From positions 1 through 8,530 of the forward strand of contig CAMVBT010000092.1 in NCBI GenBank assembly GCA_947165805.1: a DNA stretch of 8,530 nt, written 5' to 3'. Source of the DNA: an uncultured Clostridia bacterium. GTDB taxonomy: Bacteria > Bacillota > Clostridia > Oscillospirales > Ruminococcaceae. Positions within the stretch are counted from its first letter, which is position 1; the number at the start of each line of letters is the position of its first letter. Both the position numbers and the translations under genes were made by a program. This document shows, in pieces, positions 5,188 through 8,530 of the stretch. The notes beneath the pieces are model-generated. The model was not told the DNA's origin and searched no databases. It saw only the letters and a program-made list of their open reading frames with translations.

Positions 5188-6225
5188 ATGATAAAAGTAG
5201 CATTTTTCGACACAAAAGAATACGACAAGGCATCTTTCCTGCCCTATGAAAAGGCGGGAGAGCTCGAATTCAAATTCCTCGAAACAAAACTGACCGAGGA
5301 TACCGCAGAGCTCGCAAAGGACTGCGATGTCGTCTGCGTCTTCGTGAACGATACCGTGAACGCCGCAGTGATCGACAAGCTGTACGGCCTCGGCGTGAAG
5401 CTGATAGCCCTGCGGTGCGCGGGATACAATAACGTCGATCTCGGACACGCATACGGGAAAATACACGCGGCTCATGTCCCCGCCTATTCGCCCTACGCAG
5501 TCGCGGAGCATACCGCCGCGCTGCTTCTCACCTCGATACGGCGCATACACAAGGCATACAACAGAACGAGAGATTTCAACTTCTCGCTGAACGGGCTGAC
5601 CGGCTTCGACCTGCACGGCAAGACCGTCGGTGTCATCGGCACCGGCAAGATAGGGAAAATTTTCATCGGTATCTGCCGCGGCTTCGGAATGGAAGTCATC
5701 GCGTATGACGCGTTCCCCGCCGCAAACAGCGATATCAGCTATGTCACGCTCGACGAGCTCTTCGCAAGGAGCGACATAATCTCGCTGCACTGCCCTCTCA
5801 CCGACGATACGAAGCACATGATAAACGCCGATGCCATAGCGAAGATGAAGAAAGGCGTCGTGATACTGAATACCTCGAGAGGCGCTCTCGTTGACGCCGA
5901 GGCTCTGCTCGAGGGCATCAAGGCAAGAAAGATCGGAGCCGCGTGCCTCGATGTTTACGAGGAGGAGGCGGATATCTTCTTCGAGGACAGGTCGGGGCAT
6001 ATCTTAAACGACGAGCTTCTGTCAAGGCTCATCTCCATGCCGAATGTCATAGTCACCTCGCATCAGGCGTTCCTGACCGAGGAAGCGCTCAACAATATCG
6101 CGGAGACCACGGTAAGCAATATCAGATCGTTCTTCGGGAACGACGGTATATGCGATAACGAGCTGTGCTACCGCTGCGGGCATATCGAGAACTGCAAGAA
6201 GAAGCGCAGGGAAAAATGCTTTTAA
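5188..6225 (+). CDS. ldhA: D-lactate dehydrogenase (LdhA-type, NAD-dependent D-2-hydroxyacid dehydrogenase) with Cys-rich tail
   Basis: A 345-residue cytoplasmic enzyme expected to reduce pyruvate to D-lactate with NADH, regenerating NAD+ in fermentation. It resembles E. coli LdhA as recalled throughout: FDTKEYDK near the start, ALRCAGYNNVD, VPAYSPYAVAEH, and the Rossmann fingerprint G151xG153xxG156. Catalytic residues align at a constant offset of four with E. coli R235, E264 and H296: Arg231 in NTSRGAL, Glu260 in DVYEEE, His292 in SHQAFL. Start ATG 5188 has TGGAGG upstream with a longish 12-nt spacer. Odd feature: E. coli LdhA ends shortly after CPNEL, whereas here CDNEL continues for 19 residues with cysteines at 322, 327, 330, 336 and 344. 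The last codons overlap the hydrolase start by 10 bp. Activity on other 2-oxoacids cannot be excluded. Confidence 0.92.
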   Translation: MIKVAFFDTKEYDKASFLPYEKAGELEFKFLETKLTEDTAELAKDCDVVCVFVNDTVNAAVIDKLYGLGVKLIALRCAGYNNVDLGHAYGKIHAAHVPAYSPYAVAEHTAALLLTSIRRIHKAYNRTRDFNFSLNGLTGFDLHGKTVGVIGTGKIGKIFIGICRGFGMEVIAYDAFPAANSDISYVTLDELFARSDIISLHCPLTDDTKHMINADAIAKMKKGVVILNTSRGALVDAEALLEGIKARKIGAACLDVYEEEADIFFEDRSGHILNDELLSRLISMPNVIVTSHQAFLTEEALNNIAETTVSNIRSFFGNDGICDNELCYRCGHIENCKKKRREKCF

Positions 6226-7172
6226 AGAAGATCGCCAAGATAGCCGCGATAGTGGCGGTTTCTGTTGTGGTGCTCGAGCTGCTGCTGAGCATAGGGCTTA
6301 TGTTCTTCGCTGTCGGCAGCTTCGACGGAATGGAAAGCATATCCGACCCGAAAAGGATACTCACCGACGAGGTCAGGGAAAGGATAGAGCACAACACCGC
6401 CGGACTGAAGGCAAAGACCGCGGAATGGCTCGCCGGAGCAGGCATTTCCGAGGTGAGCGTCACAGCCGGTGACGGCGCGGTGCTCTATGCCGATATGCTG
6501 GACGCGGGGACGCACAGGTGGGCGATACTGCTGCACGGCTACAAGCGCACAAGAGAGCGCGTGTACAACTACGGGCGCTTCTACGCGGAGCAGGGCTGCG
6601 GGCTGATAATGCCCGACCTGCGCGGCCACGGGAAAAGCGGAGGCTCGTTCATCGGAATGGGCTGGCTCGACAGAACGGATATCATAAAATGGGCGGAGCT
6701 GATAATCTCCCGCGACCCCGACGCCCGGATAGTGCTGCACGGCGTATCCATGGGCGGAGCGGCAGCGCTCATGACAGCGGGCGAAGAGCTGCCGCCGAAC
6801 GTAAAGTGCGTCGTTTCGGACTGCGCCTATTCATCGGTATGGGAGCAGTTCGCGAACGTTATGAAAAGCTACACCGGGCTGCCCGAATTCCCGCTGATGT
6901 ACACGACGAGCTTCTTTACGAAGCTGTTCGCGGGGTATTCGTACAGTGAAGCGTCCGCGCTCGAACAGGTCAGAAAAACAACTCTGCCGGTGCTTTTCAT
7001 ACACGGCAGAGGCGATACATTTGTGGCGCCGTACATGGCGGAAGCCCTCCACGCCGCGCACCCGGACAGCGAACTGCTGTTCGTGGACGATGCCGAGCAC
7101 GGGCAGGCGATGTACATAGACCCCGAGGGCTACTTCGAGGCGGTGTACGGGTTCATAGGAAAGCACATCTGA
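6216..7172 (+). CDS. Membrane-anchored alpha/beta hydrolase (YqkD-like serine hydrolase)
   Basis: A 318-residue protein with an N-terminal membrane anchor (about 8-33) and an alpha/beta-hydrolase domain from about residue 75. Seen: oxyanion-hole HGY at 107-109, DLRGHGKSGG, nucleophile elbow G-V-S-M-G with Ser178, acid Asp267 in HGRGDTF, and His295 in DAEHGQ, a complete Ser-Asp-His triad. The overall pattern recalls B. subtilis YqkD and related S33/esterase-like proteins of unknown substrate. With few positive charges after the anchor and a KK-rich start, the catalytic domain probably faces outside. Start chosen at ATG 6216, inside the last codons of the dehydrogenase, with AGGG 4 nt upstream (short spacer, suggesting coupling to upstream translation); the frame is open from a GTG at 6165, but that lacks a ribosome site and would precede the anchor by 17 residues. 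Substrate and any link to lactate metabolism are unknown. Confidence 0.88.
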   Translation: MLLKKIAKIAAIVAVSVVVLELLLSIGLMFFAVGSFDGMESISDPKRILTDEVRERIEHNTAGLKAKTAEWLAGAGISEVSVTAGDGAVLYADMLDAGTHRWAILLHGYKRTRERVYNYGRFYAEQGCGLIMPDLRGHGKSGGSFIGMGWLDRTDIIKWAELIISRDPDARIVLHGVSMGGAAALMTAGEELPPNVKCVVSDCAYSSVWEQFANVMKSYTGLPEFPLMYTTSFFTKLFAGYSYSEASALEQVRKTTLPVLFIHGRGDTFVAPYMAEALHAAHPDSELLFVDDAEHGQAMYIDPEGYFEAVYGFIGKHI

Positions 7173-7190
7173 TGCCGCGCCGGGAGCACA

Positions 7191-7230
7191 AAAACAGGCA
7201 GATACCCCGCTTGTGGGGTACCTGCCTTTT
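7191..7230. terminator. Bidirectional intrinsic terminator between convergent genes
   Basis: CAGGCAGATACCCC pairs with GGGGTACCTG and following bases: 7196-7208 with 7215-7227, one A/C mismatch at 7202/7221, loop 7209-7214. A-rich sequence on the left (7189-7194) and T4 on the right give a U-tract in both transcripts. It lies 18 nt after the hydrolase stop and 2 nt beyond the stop codon of the minus-strand gene, serving both. Confidence 0.9.
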
Positions 7231-7232
7231 CG

Positions 7233-8530
7233 TTATCCTGCCTCGAGCTGTCTGTGCAGCTCCGCGAGCCTGTTTTCAAGCCCCGCGATCTCTTCATCGC
7301 AATACCGCAGGCTTAGCTCCGCCGAGGCTATCTCTGCTCCGTAACCGTCAAGCATATCCTCGATATACTTCCGCTGCTCTTCGAGAGCGCGCTTTTCCTC
7401 CTCCGTTTCTGCCGTGTCTGCCTTTTGTATGATAACATCGAGCTCCTTTCCGGCATCTTCTTTCTTTTTTTCGCAGCTCTCCTTATCGGCGAGCACGCCG
7501 TCACGCATCTTTGTCATCTTGTCGAGCAGCACCGAAACCGCGCGTATCTCGTCCTCGGTATCGGCGGCGGGAGCCGTGGTATCGTCCGACAGGTCGGCGG
7601 TGGATGTTGTGATATCCGCCTCGGGTACGGCAGCCGTCGTCATGGTGATGCCCGTCTGAACTACCGTTGTGAAGGGAGCGAACGGCTCCGCTGTTATCTC
7701 AAACACTCTCCCGTTCACCTCGAAGCCCTTCATCGCCGTAAGGTCGATACCCGGGTCGTCGGGGATATACATGAGCCGCAGAGCCTCGGTCTTGTCCGGG
7801 CTCACCTCCACCGATTCACAGAAGCCCTTCATCGGCACAGCCGTACCGTCGGCCGCTATCGCCGAAACTGTCGGGTTTCTGACATTGTCGATGTTGTCAT
7901 AGCCGACGATTATATAGATCATGAACGGCGTGATATCGAGCCTTGAAAGCTCCATACCGCCGCCGAGATCACCCTCCGGCACAGGCTGCATTATAATGCT
8001 GTTCCTGTCCTTGTGTACGCTGACAACGAGGTCGTTCACGCGCTCATTGTTCCTGACCGCGCTGTATGAGGCGGGTATGAGCTCCTTGCTGTCACCGTCC
8101 GGCATGGCACATTCGGTGAGGTAGACCACTTTTCTTGTAAATTCGTCTATATCCTCAGACCATACGCCGCCCGTTCTCTCGCGTTCGTCATAACGGCGGG
8201 CGAGCTCGAGCGCGAAATAGCAGTTGTACTCCTCGCTTTTGCGCTTCTCCGTGACATCGAGCCTTATATACTGCCCGTCATGGCCCGCGAAGTCCACGGT
8301 TGCGGTCATATCGGAAAACCCGAAGGTCTTCCCCGCCAGCTCCGATATATCAACAGTCTCCGCAGCAGGCGACAGCGCCGCCGAATACGCGGAGCCCCCG
8401 CTTGCCGCGCCGATGCCGCCCTCTTTCAGTCCTCCGTGCTCGGCTAAAAATCTCAGCCCGAACACCGCGCCGGTCAGCACAGCCGCCGTTCCGGCAACGC
8501 CGCAGACAATGCCGAGGACGCGGCTCTTTT
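7233..8530 (-). CDS. Membrane-anchored protein of unknown function with Thr-rich linker and C-terminal coiled coil (start beyond right edge)
   Basis: At least 431 residues are visible; the frame stays open to the edge with no in-frame ATG, so the true start lies outside (the GTG at 8480 falls inside the membrane helix and is not credible). Order from the N-terminal side: a basic KSR, one membrane helix (IVCGVAGTAAVLTGAVFGL, about 8525-8455), a Gly/Ala/Ser stretch, a mixed alpha/beta region of about 250 residues (to about 7680) with no family I recognise, a low-complexity Thr/Ser/Ala/Asp linker (about 7665-7552), and about 105 charged residues rich in Glu, Lys, Ala and Leu forming a likely coiled coil to the stop. 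The layout suggests a single-pass protein displayed outside the membrane. An enzymatic function is not evident. It is convergent with the hydrolase gene and shares its terminator. Confidence 0.75.
   Translation of the reverse strand, partial: KSRVLGIVCGVAGTAAVLTGAVFGLRFLAEHGGLKEGGIGAASGGSAYSAALSPAAETVDISELAGKTFGFSDMTATVDFAGHDGQYIRLDVTEKRKSEEYNCYFALELARRYDERERTGGVWSEDIDEFTRKVVYLTECAMPDGDSKELIPASYSAVRNNERVNDLVVSVHKDRNSIIMQPVPEGDLGGGMELSRLDITPFMIYIIVGYDNIDNVRNPTVSAIAADGTAVPMKGFCESVEVSPDKTEALRLMYIPDDPGIDLTAMKGFEVNGRVFEITAEPFAPFTTVVQTGITMTTAAVPEADITTSTADLSDDTTAPAADTEDEIRAVSVLLDKMTKMRDGVLADKESCEKKKEDAGKELDVIIQKADTAETEEEKRALEEQRKYIEDMLDGYGAEIASAELSLRYCDEEIAGLENRLAELHRQLEAG

Noticed and set aside
4878..5228. 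116-codon minus-strand frame across the repeat element
   Set aside because: It crosses the terminator, a consensus plus-strand promoter and the repeat hairpin, has no ribosome site, and overlaps the dehydrogenase start; typical of spurious calls over intergenic repeats.
5158..6000. 280-codon minus-strand frame within the dehydrogenase gene
   Set aside because: Antisense shadow; the plus-strand protein has all catalytic residues of a known family.
6165..6215. GTG start adding 17 residues to the alpha/beta hydrolase
   Set aside because: No Shine-Dalgarno at suitable distance, and the added polar residues would precede a normal KK-plus-hydrophobic membrane anchor starting at 6216.

Overview
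The window looks like chromosomal DNA from a strictly anaerobic, moderately GC-rich gut-type Firmicute, most likely a Ruminococcus-like member of the Oscillospiraceae. The evidence is Gram-positive style AGGAGG ribosome binding sites, near-consensus SigA promoters, a lipoprotein solute receptor, a cysteine-rich exported protein and an intergenic repeat of a kind I associate with this family. The family assignment is inference; no rRNA or marker gene is present.

Left block (1-1331, minus strand): a polytopic membrane protein of 435 residues with GT-C-like architecture, followed by the first 17 codons of a family 2 glycosyltransferase whose start overlaps the end of the membrane gene. The pair suggests an undecaprenyl-phosphate-sugar synthase and a membrane transferase that decorates a surface polymer. 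It has its own promoter (1353-1381).

Divergent spacer (1332-1654): two back-to-back promoters, a 10-bp perfect palindrome between them, and inverted repeats across the plus-strand transcription start.

Central block (1655-4881, plus): a three-gene CUT1-type ABC sugar importer consisting of a substrate-binding lipoprotein, a MalF-like permease and a MalG-like permease. A strong intrinsic terminator between the receptor and the permeases probably makes the receptor more abundant. No ATPase gene is present, so a shared MsmX-type ATPase elsewhere is expected. The sugar cannot be read from the sequence.

Spacer 4882-5187: three degenerate copies of a GC-rich 17-mer, a long AT-rich hairpin (together probably one dispersed repeat element), the operon terminator, then an almost perfect SigA promoter.

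Right block (5188-7172, plus): an LdhA-type D-lactate dehydrogenase with an extra cysteine-rich C-terminal tail, overlapping by 10 bp a membrane-anchored alpha/beta hydrolase. A hairpin at 7191-7230, apparently bidirectional, separates them from a convergent minus-strand gene (7233 to the right edge). That gene encodes a membrane-anchored protein of unknown function with a Thr/Ser/Asp-rich linker and a C-terminal coiled coil; its start lies outside the window.

Most of the window is ordinary sugar import and fermentation. The items most worth a second look are the hidden glycosyltransferase start and its GT-C-like partner, the Cys-rich tail on the dehydrogenase, the intergenic repeat element, and the uncharacterised coiled-coil surface protein.
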